Translations under genes and position numbers: made by a program
Notes under the pieces: model-generated
Database searches by the model: none
Told to the model about the DNA's origin: nothing
What the model saw: the letters and a program-made list of their open reading frames with translations, nothing else
NCBI RefSeq assembly: GCF_006439355.1
Contig: NZ_VFTG01000003.1
Span: forward strand, 310,001 to 374,000
Length of the DNA stretch: 64,000 nucleotides
Direction: 5' to 3'
Source: Mesorhizobium sp. B4-1-3
Lineage (GTDB): Bacteria; Pseudomonadota; Alphaproteobacteria; Rhizobiales; Rhizobiaceae
In this document: piece after piece, positions 7,868 to 16,460 of the stretch
Layout of the letters: each line of letters starts with the position of its first letter
How positions within the stretch are numbered: position 1 is the first letter of the stretch

Positions 7868-7887
7868 ACAGGAATGGTTTTTCCTGT
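7868..7887. promoter_or_regulatory. Operator-like dyad ACAGGAA-N6-TTCCTGT
   Basis: A perfect 7-bp inverted repeat lies 56 bp before the preferred GTG start of the GlxA/AraC regulator and overlaps a TTGACA hexamer (7865-7870). The placement suits autoregulation, but no -10 element stands at standard distance from that hexamer. Confidence 0.4.
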
Positions 7888-7942
7888 TGTCGCTATGCTG
7901 TTCGCGACATCCTGTTCGCGTCATGGCTGCGTGAGGTTTCCC

Positions 7943-8944
7943 GTGAATGCCGTAAAGCATCCGATCAAGAGATCGTTTGTATTCTTCCTCGTTCCCGATT
8001 TCACCATGATCGCGTTTGCGACGGCGCTCGATCCATTGCGCTCGGCCAACCGGATGCTCGGCTACGAGGCCTATAGCTGGCGCCTGGCAAGCATCGACGG
8101 CAAACCGGTCCGCGCCTCGAACGGCGTCGAATGCGCCGTCAACACTTCGCTCGAAGAGGAGCGCAGGAAGATGGCCGGGCCGGACCGGCCGAATATGGCG
8201 ATCGTCTGCAGCGGCATGAATGTCGAACGCTACCAGAACAAGTCCGCTTTCGCCTGGCTGCGCGAGGAATACAACCGCGGCGTCGCCGTCGGCGGCCTGT
8301 GCACCGGCGCGCACATCCTGGCCGCCGCCGGCCTCTTGTCCAACAAGCGCTGCGCCATCCATTGGGAGAACCTGCCGGGCTTCTCGGAGGCCTTCCCGAA
8401 AGCCAATGTGTTTGCCGACCTCTTCGAGGTCGACCAGAATATCTATACCTGCGCCGGCGGCACCGCCGCGCTCGACATGATGCTGAAGCTGATCGGCGAC
8501 GATTTCGACGAGAGCCTCGTCAACCGCGTGTGCGAGCAGGTTCTGACCGACCGCGTGCGCAGCCCGACCGACCGCCAGCGCCTGCCGCTGCGCGCCCGCC
8601 TCGGCGTTCAGAACTCGAAGGTGCTCACCATAATCGAGCTGATGGAGGCCAACCTTGCCGAGCCGTTGTCGCTGATCGAGATCGCCGACCATGTCGATCT
8701 TTCCCGCCGGCAGATCGAGCGCCTGTTCCGCACCGAAATGGGCCGCTCGCCCGCCCGCTACTACCTGGAGATCCGGCTCGACCGCGCCCGGCACCTGCTG
8801 ATCCAGTCGTCGATGCCGGTGGTCGAAGTGGCGGTGGCCTGCGGCTTCGTCTCCGCCTCGCATTTCTCCAAATGCTACCGCGAGCTCTACGCGCGCTCGC
8901 CGCAGCAGGAACGCGTCGACCGCAAGCAGTTGCTGGCGGCCTGA
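7943..8944 (+). CDS. GlxA-type AraC regulator (DJ-1/PfpI + HTH), GbdR/CdhR/SouR-like
   Basis: 333 residues from GTG 7943; a TTG start at 7865 is possible but falls in a promoter/operator-like sequence. The N-terminal DJ-1/PfpI-like domain opens with SFVFFLVPDFTMIAFATALD and carries the nucleophile-elbow GGLCTGAHILAAAGLL. The C-terminal ~100 residues are an AraC DNA-binding domain with two helix-turn-helix units (IADHVDLSRRQIERLF; VACGFVSASHFSKCYR). This architecture is shared by the glycine betaine, carnitine, sarcosine and arginine regulators. With sarcosine and dimethylglycine genes in the window, a betaine-derivative sensor is plausible but inferred. It is convergent with the ABC operon. 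Confidence 0.85.
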   Translation: MNAVKHPIKRSFVFFLVPDFTMIAFATALDPLRSANRMLGYEAYSWRLASIDGKPVRASNGVECAVNTSLEEERRKMAGPDRPNMAIVCSGMNVERYQNKSAFAWLREEYNRGVAVGGLCTGAHILAAAGLLSNKRCAIHWENLPGFSEAFPKANVFADLFEVDQNIYTCAGGTAALDMMLKLIGDDFDESLVNRVCEQVLTDRVRSPTDRQRLPLRARLGVQNSKVLTIIELMEANLAEPLSLIEIADHVDLSRRQIERLFRTEMGRSPARYYLEIRLDRARHLLIQSSMPVVEVAVACGFVSASHFSKCYRELYARSPQQERVDRKQLLAA

Positions 8945-8957
8945 TTCCAAGTTCCGA

Positions 8958-9755
8958 TCAGGCCTGGGCTGACTGCGTCTGCGCGGTCCGCATCGCCTCG
9001 ATGCGGATGTCTTCGGTGAGTTGCGCCTTCAGCGCGGAGAATTCCGGGCTGGTCTTCAGCGTGTAGTAGCGCGGATGCGGCAGGTCGACCGGCACGTCCG
9101 ATTTGATGCGGCCAGGCCGGGCACTCATCACAATCACCCGCGACGCCATGAAGATCGCCTCCTCGATGTCGTGGGTGACAAACAGCACCGTCTTCTTGCG
9201 CCGCTCCCAGATGCCGAGCAGCAGTTCCTGCATCAGCCCGCGCGTCTGATTGTCCAGCGCGCCAAACGGTTCGTCGAGCAGCAGGATTTCGGGATCGTTG
9301 GCCAGCGCCCGGGCGATCGCCGTGCGCTGCTGCATGCCGCCCGACAGCTGTTTCGGCCAATGGTTCTCGAAACCCCTCAGACCGACAAGATCGATATAGG
9401 AGGCGACGATCTCGTTGCGCTCGCGCTCGGGCCGGCCTTGCTCGCGCAGGCCGAAACCGATGTTCTCGGCGACCGTCAGCCAGGGAAACAGCGTATAGGA
9501 CTGGAACACCATGCCGCGGTCCGGCCCCGGCCTTGTGACCGCCCTGCCGTCGAGCAGCACGCGGCCGGTGCTCGGCGCCTCGAGGCCGGCGACGATCCTG
9601 AGCAAGGTCGACTTCCCGCAGCCGGACGGCCCCAGGATGGTGATGAAGTCATTGGCCGCGACCGCGAGGTCGACCGGCTGCAGCGCCTGCACCGGCTGCC
9701 CGCCTCCGACCCCGGCAAAGGTACGCGAGACGCCCTCGATCAGAAGCTTGCTCAT
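8958..9755 (-). CDS. NitT/TauT-family ABC transporter ATPase
   Basis: 265 residues from ATG 9755, which overlaps the permease stop as ATGA and has GGAG upstream. Walker A GPSGCGKST is at residues 42-50, with signature LSGGMQQR, Walker B ILLLDEPFGALD and the H-loop FVTHDIEEA. It belongs to the SsuB/TauB/NrtD group energising uptake of sulfonates, nitrate, taurine or pyrimidine precursors. It is the last gene of a minus-strand operon with permease and binding protein. The substrate is not deducible. Confidence 0.9.
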   Translation of the reverse strand: MSKLLIEGVSRTFAGVGGGQPVQALQPVDLAVAANDFITILGPSGCGKSTLLRIVAGLEAPSTGRVLLDGRAVTRPGPDRGMVFQSYTLFPWLTVAENIGFGLREQGRPERERNEIVASYIDLVGLRGFENHWPKQLSGGMQQRTAIARALANDPEILLLDEPFGALDNQTRGLMQELLLGIWERRKKTVLFVTHDIEEAIFMASRVIVMSARPGRIKSDVPVDLPHPRYYTLKTSPEFSALKAQLTEDIRIEAMRTAQTQSAQA

Positions 9756-10528
9756 GCCAGGCTCCACGGATAGAGCCAGCGGTTGAGCGCCTTGAAGGCG
9801 AAGTCGGACAGAAGCCCGATCAGCCCGATGACGATGATGCCGAAGATGATCTGCCCCGTCGCCAGCCGCGACTGGCTGTTGATGATCATGTAGCCGATGC
9901 CCGACGACGAGCCGATCAGTTCGGCGACGATCACATAGGTCCAGGCCCAGCCCAGCACCAGCCGCAGCGTTTCGGCGATCTCCGGCGCGTTGGCCGGCAT
10001 GATGACGCGCTTCACGATGCCGTTGTCGGTCGCGCCTAGCGTATAGGCGGCCTCGACCAGGTCGCGGCGCGTAGCGCCGACCTTGACCGCGACGATCAGG
10101 ATGATCTGGAACACCGAGCCGACGAAGATCACCAGGAGCTTTTCGAGCTCACCGATGCCGGCCCACAGGATGAGCAGCGGAATGAAGGCCGACGCCGGCA
10201 GGTAGCGCGCAAAGGACACGAACGGCTCAAGGAAGGCTTCGACCGGCTTCCACGCGCCCATCGCGATGCCGATCGGCACCGCGACGATCGACGCCAGCAC
10301 GAAGCCGCCGAAGACACGCCAGATGGTGATCAGGATATCGAGCCAGAACCGGTCTTCGACCAGCAGCCGCCAGCCGTCCTTCAGCATCGACAGCGGATCG
10401 GCGAGAAAAATCCGGTTCACATGGCCGCCGAGCGTGATCCACGCCCAGAACGCCACAAACAGCACGAAGAAGGTGATGCCGAGCACGGTTCGCGTGCCCG
10501 GCTGAACGGGGTACAAGGGACGCAGCAT
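9752..10528 (-). CDS. NitT/TauT-family ABC transporter permease
   Basis: 258 residues with about six membrane helices. The coupling EAA loop is seen as DLVEAAYTLGATDNGIVKRV then IMPANAPEI. This is the SsuC/TauC type. It is separated from the binding-protein gene by 164 bp holding a strong hairpin and a short repeat, and coupled by a 4-bp overlap to the ATPase gene. Confidence 0.9.
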   Translation of the reverse strand: MLRPLYPVQPGTRTVLGITFFVLFVAFWAWITLGGHVNRIFLADPLSMLKDGWRLLVEDRFWLDILITIWRVFGGFVLASIVAVPIGIAMGAWKPVEAFLEPFVSFARYLPASAFIPLLILWAGIGELEKLLVIFVGSVFQIILIVAVKVGATRRDLVEAAYTLGATDNGIVKRVIMPANAPEIAETLRLVLGWAWTYVIVAELIGSSSGIGYMIINSQSRLATGQIIFGIIVIGLIGLLSDFAFKALNRWLYPWSLA

Positions 10529-10541
10529 CAGGCCCTGTCCT

Positions 10542-10596
10542 TAAAGCATGTCTCCCGAAAGTGGAAACCGGTTTCGGGTAAAGGCATGCGTAAAAT
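10542..10596. repeat. Short palindromic intergenic repeat, copy B
   Basis: The core CCCGAAA (10554-10560) pairs with TTTCGGG (10572-10578), around GTGGAAACCGG. The outer GCATG (10546-10550) pairs with CATGC (10585-10589). It lies inside an ABC operon, just upstream of the permease start. Confidence 0.65.
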
Positions 10597-10654
10597 CACC
10601 GAGCTGAAGCGCGAGGAGCGCATCTGAAGGATCGCGGCGCGCTAAGCGAGAAGG

Positions 10655-10679
10655 GATCGGCGGCGGGATGCCGCCGATC
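10655..10679 (-). terminator. Strong hairpin between binding-protein and permease genes
   Basis: A perfect 10-bp stem GATCGGCGGC/GCCGCCGATC with a 5-nt loop lies 14 bp after the binding-protein stop. No T-run follows on the minus strand. It is better read as an attenuator or mRNA-stabilising stem that raises binding-protein output over the membrane components, as is common in ABC operons. Confidence 0.55.
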
Positions 10680-10692
10680 GGCTGATGCGCGA

Positions 10693-11643
10693 TCAGTTGG
10701 CGACCGCGCTGGTGTCGGCGAGCGTCGTCACATCCGGCGCTTCCTTGATCAGCCCCATCTGCAGCAAGAGCTCGGCGGCGGTCTTGGAAAAATCCTGGAA
10801 ATCCTTGGTGAAGAACTGCTTGTTCTCCGCCTTGTCGGCCCATTTCAGGTACTTGGCCGAGTCCTCGAACTCCTTGGCCGACTGCTTCACGTCGGCGCCC
10901 ATGATCTCGTAGGATTTCTGCGGGTCCTTCTTGATCATGTCGAGCGCGTCGAAATAGCTGTCTGCGAGCGCCTTGGCGGCCTCGGGATTGGCCTTGAGGA
11001 AATCCGGCGTGCAGCCGACCGTATCCATCACCATCGGATAGTCGAGCGTGGTCGCCAGGATGTGGCCTTGGTCGGCCTTGTCGCGTACGGCCGAGATGAA
11101 GGGCTCGTAAGTAACGGCGGCGTCATTCTGGCCGGCCAGGAAGGCCTGCGCCGCCGCATCCGGCTCCAGGTTGACGACGGTGACGTCCTTGGTCGACATG
11201 CCGTTCTTGTTGAGCACCCAGGCAAGCAGGAAATAGGGCGACGTTCCGGGCGCGGACGAAGCGACGGTCTTGCCCTTGAGATCGGCGACGGTCTTGATGT
11301 CGTTGCGCACGACGATGCCGTCTGCGCCATAGGATTTGTCGAGCTGGAAGATCTGCTTGGTGGTGACGCCGCTGGCGTTCCACACCATCCAGGTTTCGAC
11401 CGTGGTCGCCGCGCATTGCAGGTCGCCGCTGGCGATGGCCAGTGGACGGCTTGCCTGCGGCACTTTCTTGAGTGTGACGTCGAGCCCGTGCTTTTCGAAA
11501 AGCCCGGCCTGCTTGGCCAGGGTCAGCGGCGCGAAGCCGGTCCAGCCGCTGATGCCGATGGTGAGCGAGGTGGCCGCCATCGCGGGCGTGCTAAGCGCTG
11601 CAGCCGCCGTCAGCGCCGCGGCGAAAATGGAGGTTCTGTTCAT
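10693..11643 (-). CDS. NitT/TauT-family ABC transporter substrate-binding protein
   Basis: 316 residues. The start at 11643 is chosen because GGGGAA precedes it and it directly opens a Sec signal peptide (MNRTSIFAAALTAAAALSTP, then AMAA). The mature part, TSLTIGISGWTGFAPLTLAK then QAGLFEKHGLDVTL, is typical of SsuA/TauA/NMT1-like binding proteins. It is first in the operon. The ligand is unknown: taurine, alkanesulfonates or other small anions are typical, and the convergent GbdR-like regulator might hint at a nitrogenous compound. Confidence 0.85.
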   Translation of the reverse strand: MNRTSIFAAALTAAAALSTPAMAATSLTIGISGWTGFAPLTLAKQAGLFEKHGLDVTLKKVPQASRPLAIASGDLQCAATTVETWMVWNASGVTTKQIFQLDKSYGADGIVVRNDIKTVADLKGKTVASSAPGTSPYFLLAWVLNKNGMSTKDVTVVNLEPDAAAQAFLAGQNDAAVTYEPFISAVRDKADQGHILATTLDYPMVMDTVGCTPDFLKANPEAAKALADSYFDALDMIKKDPQKSYEIMGADVKQSAKEFEDSAKYLKWADKAENKQFFTKDFQDFSKTAAELLLQMGLIKEAPDVTTLADTSAVAN

Positions 11644-11765
11644 TGTGGTTCCCCTTTTGTGGTGAGCGCTAATTGTCTCACAGACGCCAAAAGGCTTGTC
11701 AATGAAGCTATGATTCAACGAAACGTCATCCTGGCCGGACGGACCCAAGGCGGCTTATCCAACCC

Positions 11766-12608
11766 TCACGGCATGCCCCAGCCGCGGTTGCGCCACATCT
11801 TCTCGCCCACCAGGCAGTCCGCTGTCAGCCTGTCGTCGGCGAGCACGACCGGCGGATGCGAGGCCTCTTCCGCCGCCCATTGCGGTGAAGCCGGACCGGC
11901 GAGCTCCAGCATTAGCTTGCGGCGGATCGCTTCGGGAAACTGCGTCCAGTCATTGACCGGGATCATGAAGGCGCCAGGCCCGCCGATGACGCAGTCGCTG
12001 TAATAGTGGTCGAGATTTTCGACATCGAAGGCGCCGCTGAAACCGCCGCGCGTCATCAGCGGCAGTCCGTTGATGGTGATGCCTTGCTTGACCACCTCGT
12101 CCCGCGTCAGATTGACCGGCGCGCCCTGGTTGTTGGGCCCGTCGCCGGAAACGTCGATGACGCGCTTGGTCCCCTCAAACCCGCTCTCGGCGAACAGGTC
12201 GCTGCCGAAGCTCAGCGCGCCGGAGATCGAGGTCCGCCGGGCGCTGTCCGGCGGGCGGGCATTGAGCTGAGCCACCACTCTCTCGGCATCGGCGCGATTG
12301 GCGATCACCGTCCACGGCACGATGACGCGCTGCCAGGTCGTGCCTGCCCACTCGACATAAGTGACGGCGATCTTGCCATAGGCGCCGTCGGCGATGGCCT
12401 TGAGCACATTGTCATGCGTGAGCGCCGCGGCGTAACCGTGGCGCTGGATCTCCAGCTCGGCCGGCGACATGGAGAGCGAAACGTCGACCGCCAGCACCAG
12501 TTCGACATCGACGGGCTCGGCGGGAGAAGCTGCCGGCGTAAGCCAGAGCGCCAGCGCCAGGGCGGCACCGGCCGAGACGATATGCCTTGCGCGGGCATAA
12601 GCGGACAT
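11766..12608 (-). CDS. DUF1194 secreted protein with VWFA-like MIDAS
   Basis: 280 residues. The N-terminus is a signal peptide (hydrophobic residues ~11-28, likely cleaved after the Ala-Ser-Pro-Ala region). The metal-ion-dependent adhesion motif DVSLSMS (Asp42, Ser44, Ser46) opens a von Willebrand factor A-like fold, with GALSFGSDLF and VIDVSGDGPNN further on. DUF1194 proteins are common in Rhizobiales and have no established role; ligand binding in the periplasm is the general expectation. It stands alone between the ABC operon and purC. Confidence 0.8.
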   Translation of the reverse strand: MSAYARARHIVSAGAALALALWLTPAASPAEPVDVELVLAVDVSLSMSPAELEIQRHGYAAALTHDNVLKAIADGAYGKIAVTYVEWAGTTWQRVIVPWTVIANRADAERVVAQLNARPPDSARRTSISGALSFGSDLFAESGFEGTKRVIDVSGDGPNNQGAPVNLTRDEVVKQGITINGLPLMTRGGFSGAFDVENLDHYYSDCVIGGPGAFMIPVNDWTQFPEAIRRKLMLELAGPASPQWAAEEASHPPVVLADDRLTADCLVGEKMWRNRGWGMP

Positions 12609-12639
12609 GGGCGAAAGTTAGGCGAAAACGGTTCCGCGC

Positions 12640-12660
12640 AAAAGCCGGGAATTTCCCGGC
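12640..12660 (-). terminator. Intrinsic terminator of purC
   Basis: GCCGGGAA (12644-12651) pairs with TTCCCGGC (12653-12660) around a single-base gap, and on the minus strand the stem is followed by TTTT. It lies 26 bp after the purC stop. Confidence 0.6.
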
Positions 12661-12685
12661 ATCGGATTTCCGCTGGCGGGGATCT

Positions 12686-13627
12686 TCAAAAATACCGCGC
12701 GAGGTTCGAACGGATGCGTTCCAGCACGGTGGCGCCGGAAAGGTCGGGCACGAATTTCGCGCCCATGATCGCTTCATAGGCCTGGATATAGACCGCCGAG
12801 GCCTGGTTGATGATTTCGTCCGGAATTTGCGGGATCGGATCCTTGTAGGGATCGCACCGCGCCGACACCCATGAGCGGATAAAATCCTTATCGAAACTCC
12901 GCGGCCGCCCGCCGCTTGCAAGCGCCTCGTCGTAGCTCGCCGCGATCCAGTAGCGGCTGCTGTCGGGCGTATGGATTTCGTCCGCCAGCACGATGGCGCC
13001 GTCCGGCGCGGTGCCGAATTCATATTTGGTGTCGGCCAGTATCAGGCCGCGTTCGGCGGCGCGCTGCTGGCCACGGGCGAACAGCTGCAGCGCATCGCGC
13101 GATACGGTGTCCCACTGCGCCTGCGTCAGCAGTCCCTGGTCGAGGATCTCGGCTTCCGACAGGGGTTCGTCATGGCCGCCATGAGCGGCCTTGCTGGTCG
13201 GCGTGATGATCGCCTGCGGCAGCTTTTCATTGTCGCGCAGCCCGTCGGGAAAGCTGTGGCCGTAAAAGCTCCTTTCGCCCTTGCGATACTTGGTTAGGAT
13301 CGAAGTGCTGGTGGTGCCCGCCAGATAACCGCGCACGACCATCTCGACCGGCAGCATGTCGAGCCGCGTGCCGACGACGACATTGGGGTCGGGATATTCC
13401 AGCACGTGGTTGGGACAGATGTCGGCGGTTTCCTCGAACCAGTAGCGCGCCGTCTGGGTGAGGACCTGCCCCTTGAACGGGATCGAAGCCAGGATCGTGT
13501 CGAACGCGCTGAGACGATCCGTGGCGATGATGATGCGGCGACCGTCCGGCAGATCGTAATTCTCGCGCACCTTGCCATTGTAGCGGTTGGGCAGTTCGGG
13601 AATGAAGGCGTCGGACAGGATGCGCAT
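12686..13627 (-). CDS. purC: Phosphoribosylaminoimidazole-succinocarboxamide synthase (SAICAR synthase), long form
   Basis: 313 residues. It carries the SAICAR synthase signatures [36 protein letters not shown] and the active-site region LADTKYEFG...[15 protein letters not shown]. It condenses CAIR with aspartate using ATP in purine synthesis. At 313 residues it is of the longer, yeast-like type, not the ~240-255-residue form usually found with purSQL. Rhizobiales often keep both, so this may be a second copy. It is monocistronic with its own terminator. Confidence 0.9.
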   Translation of the reverse strand: MRILSDAFIPELPNRYNGKVRENYDLPDGRRIIIATDRLSAFDTILASIPFKGQVLTQTARYWFEETADICPNHVLEYPDPNVVVGTRLDMLPVEMVVRGYLAGTTSTSILTKYRKGERSFYGHSFPDGLRDNEKLPQAIITPTSKAAHGGHDEPLSEAEILDQGLLTQAQWDTVSRDALQLFARGQQRAAERGLILADTKYEFGTAPDGAIVLADEIHTPDSSRYWIAASYDEALASGGRPRSFDKDFIRSWVSARCDPYKDPIPQIPDEIINQASAVYIQAYEAIMGAKFVPDLSGATVLERIRSNLARYF

Positions 13628-13703
13628 AGGGCGTACGGCTTTCGCGGGCTTCTGACGCGGCCACTTAAGCCGCAGGCCCCCTGCACATCAAGCCAAGCAT
13701 GAA

Positions 13704-13721
13704 GGCCTTCCGAGGAAGGCC
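13704..13721. terminator. Hairpin downstream of the dimethylglycine-dehydrogenase-like gene
   Basis: GGCCTTCC-GA-GGAAGGCC is a perfect 8-bp stem 39 bp after the minus-strand gene ending at 13760. The T-tract on the minus strand is weak, so efficiency is uncertain. Confidence 0.45.
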
Positions 13722-13759
13722 AAAGCTTTTCCGATCAGTTGCCGCTATGGCGCCGGTCG

Positions 13760-16321
13760 TCAGCTCCTCGGCTTGAGGTTCTCCGGATCGTAGAGCGGCT
13801 TGTAGCCGACACCGGCCACCTCGACCGGATAGGTCTCGCCAAAATACTCGACCTGCAGCTTGCGGCCTTCCTGGCAATAGGCCCAGGGCAGATAGGCAAG
13901 CGCGATGTTCTTGCCGATGGTCGGGCCGTAGGCGACCGAGGTGGTAAAGGAGCGGCGGCCGAGTTCGTCGACCAGCGTCTCGCCTGTCGCTGGGTCCATC
14001 ACCGGCATGGTGCCGACCGGATAGCGCGCCACGCCCTTGGAATCGGTGTTCTCGGTCATCACCAGCGTGCACAGCATCGCCGGCTGGTGCTCACGGGCGC
14101 GGTACTCCAGATGCTTGGCCTTGCCGCAGAAGTCGTTCTCCTTGACCTTCGGACGGGCAAGGTCGGCCTCGAGCAGATTGTACTCGGTGAGCAGATCGGC
14201 GTTCTGCAGCCGCAGGCTCTTTTCCATGCGGCGCGTGTTTGCATAGGTCTCGACGCCGAAAGGCATGACGCCGGTCGAGCGCAGCGCGTCCCAGACGGCG
14301 AGCCCGTCCTCGTAGCGCATATGCAGTTCCCAGCCCTGCTCGCCGACATAGGAGATGCGGAAGGCGGTGACGTCCTTGCCGCCGATCTTGATCGGCTTGA
14401 TCGCGGCGAAGGGGAAATTCTCCGGAGTCAGCCCGTTCGGATCCTCGACCACCTTCTGCAAGGTCGTGCGCGCATTCGGCCCCCAGATGCCGATGGTGAC
14501 GTATTTTTCGGTCACGTCGGTGACGGTGGCGTCGAAGCCTTTGTCCTGCGCGGTGCGCTGCATGTAGCGGAAATCGCGCGGGCCGGCATCGGCGCCGTCG
14601 ATCACCCGGCAGCGGTCGGCCATGCGGATCACGGTGAAGTCGGCGCGCACCATGCCTTCCTCGTCGAGAAAGTGGGTGTAGATGCCCTTGCCGATGTTGT
14701 TGTCGCCGCCGATCTTGGCCGCGCACAGCCATTCGAGCAGGGCGACGTGGTCCGGTCCCTCGACGTCATACATCGAGAAATGCGACAGGTTTACGATGCC
14801 GCAATCCTCGCTCATCGCCAGGTGCTCGGCGTTGGAGACACGCCAGAAATGGCGGTTGTCCCATTCGTTCTCGCGCACGGGCACGCGGTTGCCGTATTTT
14901 TCAAGGAGATGCTCGTTGGCGGCATAGCCGTGGGCGCGCTCCCAGCCACCCAGTTCCATGAAATAGCCGCCGAGCTCCTTCTCCCGCTCATAGAATGGCG
15001 AGCGGCGGACGTTGCGGCCCTTCGAGAACGGCTCGCGCGGATGGACGGCCGGATTGTAGACCTTCATCGCCGTCTCGGTGCAGCGATCCCAGATGAACTG
15101 CTCCTGCATCTGGTGCGGATAGAAGCGCGAATAGTCAATCTGGTGATGGTCGATCGCCGTGCGGCCGTCGGTCATCCAGTCGGCAATGAGCTTGCCCATG
15201 CCCGGACCGTCCTTGACCCAGATGGCTACGGCGTACCACAGGCCCCTCACCTTCTGGCTCTCGCCCATGGACGGGCCGCCATCGGTGGTCACCTGCAGCA
15301 ACCCGTTGAAGGAATGGCCCTCATTGTAGCCGAGCTCGCCGAGGATCGGCGTCAGTTCCATGGCGCGCTCCAGCGGCGCCATGATCTGCTCCATGTCGAG
15401 ATCGCGCTGCGACGGCGACAGCCGCGCCTCATGCTTTTCTAGCAAATCCCGCGGGTGGCAAAGACGCGGATTGGTTTCCTCGTAATAGCCCCATTCGATC
15501 TGCCCGCCTTCGGCGGTCTTCGGATCGCCGGTGTCGCGCATATAGGCCGAGTTGCCCTGGTCGCGCAACAGCGGCCAGCCGATCTCCTTGCCGGTGCCGG
15601 CAAACTCGTTGTATGGGCCGAAGAAGGTGAGCGGATGGTCGATCGGCATGACCGGCAGATCCTCGCTGACCAGCGCCGCGGTGAGCCGGCCCCAGATGCC
15701 GGTGCAGACCACGACATAATCGGCCTCGATCGTGCCGCGCTCGGTCACCACGCCCTTGATGCGGCCGTTCTCGACGATCAGCTCCTTGGCCGAGGTGTTC
15801 GCGAAAGCCTGAAGCTTGCCGGCGGCGACACCCTGGTCGACCAGCTTGCCGGCGACCGTCTGCGAGCGCGGAATGACCAGGCCGGCATCGGGATCCCACA
15901 GGCCGCCCTGCACCAGATGCTCCTCGATCAGCGGGAATTTTTGCTTGATCTCGGCCGGCTCGATCAGCCGCGCGCGGGTGCCGAAGGATTTTGCCGAGGC
16001 GATCTTGCGCTTGATCTCGTCCATGCGGCCGTCGTCGCCGACGCGAGCGACCTCCAGGCCGCCGACGCGGGCGTAGTGGCCCATCTTCTCGTAGAAATCG
16101 ATGGAGTAGAGCGTCGTCCAGCAGGAGAGAAAATCGTGGCTGGTCGTGTAGCAGAAGTCCGAGGCGTGCGCCGTCGAGCCGATATCGGTCGGGATGCCCG
16201 ACTTGTCGATGCCGACGATATCCTCCCAGCCGCGCTCGATCAGGTGATGGGCGACGGACGCGCCGACGATACCGCCCAGACCGACGATGACGACCTTCGC
16301 CTTTTTCGGAAACTCTGCCAT
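13760..16321 (-). CDS. Dimethylglycine/sarcosine dehydrogenase-like fusion (DAO + FAO_M + GcvT), variant FAD site
   Basis: 853 residues from ATG 16321 (GGAG 9 nt upstream). The N-terminal FAD-binding fold has GLGGIVG at residues 14-20; a middle domain follows, and the C-terminal ~400 residues are an aminomethyltransferase (GcvT) domain pair, with SYVGEQGWELHMRYEDG and YANTRRMEKSLRL. Relatives oxidise dimethylglycine or sarcosine and pass the methyl group to tetrahydrofolate. Where they read WHAAG for the FAD-linking His, this protein has GSTAHASDF (His52), so the His is kept but the context is changed. It stands alone between purC and the thiamine operon. Exact substrate unknown. Confidence 0.85.
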   Translation of the reverse strand: MAEFPKKAKVVIVGLGGIVGASVAHHLIERGWEDIVGIDKSGIPTDIGSTAHASDFCYTTSHDFLSCWTTLYSIDFYEKMGHYARVGGLEVARVGDDGRMDEIKRKIASAKSFGTRARLIEPAEIKQKFPLIEEHLVQGGLWDPDAGLVIPRSQTVAGKLVDQGVAAGKLQAFANTSAKELIVENGRIKGVVTERGTIEADYVVVCTGIWGRLTAALVSEDLPVMPIDHPLTFFGPYNEFAGTGKEIGWPLLRDQGNSAYMRDTGDPKTAEGGQIEWGYYEETNPRLCHPRDLLEKHEARLSPSQRDLDMEQIMAPLERAMELTPILGELGYNEGHSFNGLLQVTTDGGPSMGESQKVRGLWYAVAIWVKDGPGMGKLIADWMTDGRTAIDHHQIDYSRFYPHQMQEQFIWDRCTETAMKVYNPAVHPREPFSKGRNVRRSPFYEREKELGGYFMELGGWERAHGYAANEHLLEKYGNRVPVRENEWDNRHFWRVSNAEHLAMSEDCGIVNLSHFSMYDVEGPDHVALLEWLCAAKIGGDNNIGKGIYTHFLDEEGMVRADFTVIRMADRCRVIDGADAGPRDFRYMQRTAQDKGFDATVTDVTEKYVTIGIWGPNARTTLQKVVEDPNGLTPENFPFAAIKPIKIGGKDVTAFRISYVGEQGWELHMRYEDGLAVWDALRSTGVMPFGVETYANTRRMEKSLRLQNADLLTEYNLLEADLARPKVKENDFCGKAKHLEYRAREHQPAMLCTLVMTENTDSKGVARYPVGTMPVMDPATGETLVDELGRRSFTTSVAYGPTIGKNIALAYLPWAYCQEGRKLQVEYFGETYPVEVAGVGYKPLYDPENLKPRS

Positions 16322-16460
16322 TGCCCGCGACTCCAAAGGGATAAAGCGGGCGGGACTATAGGGCGGAGCGGTAGGGAGATTGAAGCCTGTTTGCGACATT
16401 AGGAAAAGGCCGAGCGACCCTGACGCCGGCCCAGGCTGTCATGGGCGAGGATTGCTTATC

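Noticed and set aside
7865..7942. N-terminal extension of the GlxA regulator from TTG 7865
   Set aside because: The extra 26 residues do not resemble the family and overlap a TTGACA and the 20-bp dyad; GTG 7943 with AGG upstream fits better.
13739..15442. 567-codon plus-strand frame
   Set aside because: Antisense to the dimethylglycine-dehydrogenase-like gene, which has FAD and GcvT motifs; the plus frame has none.
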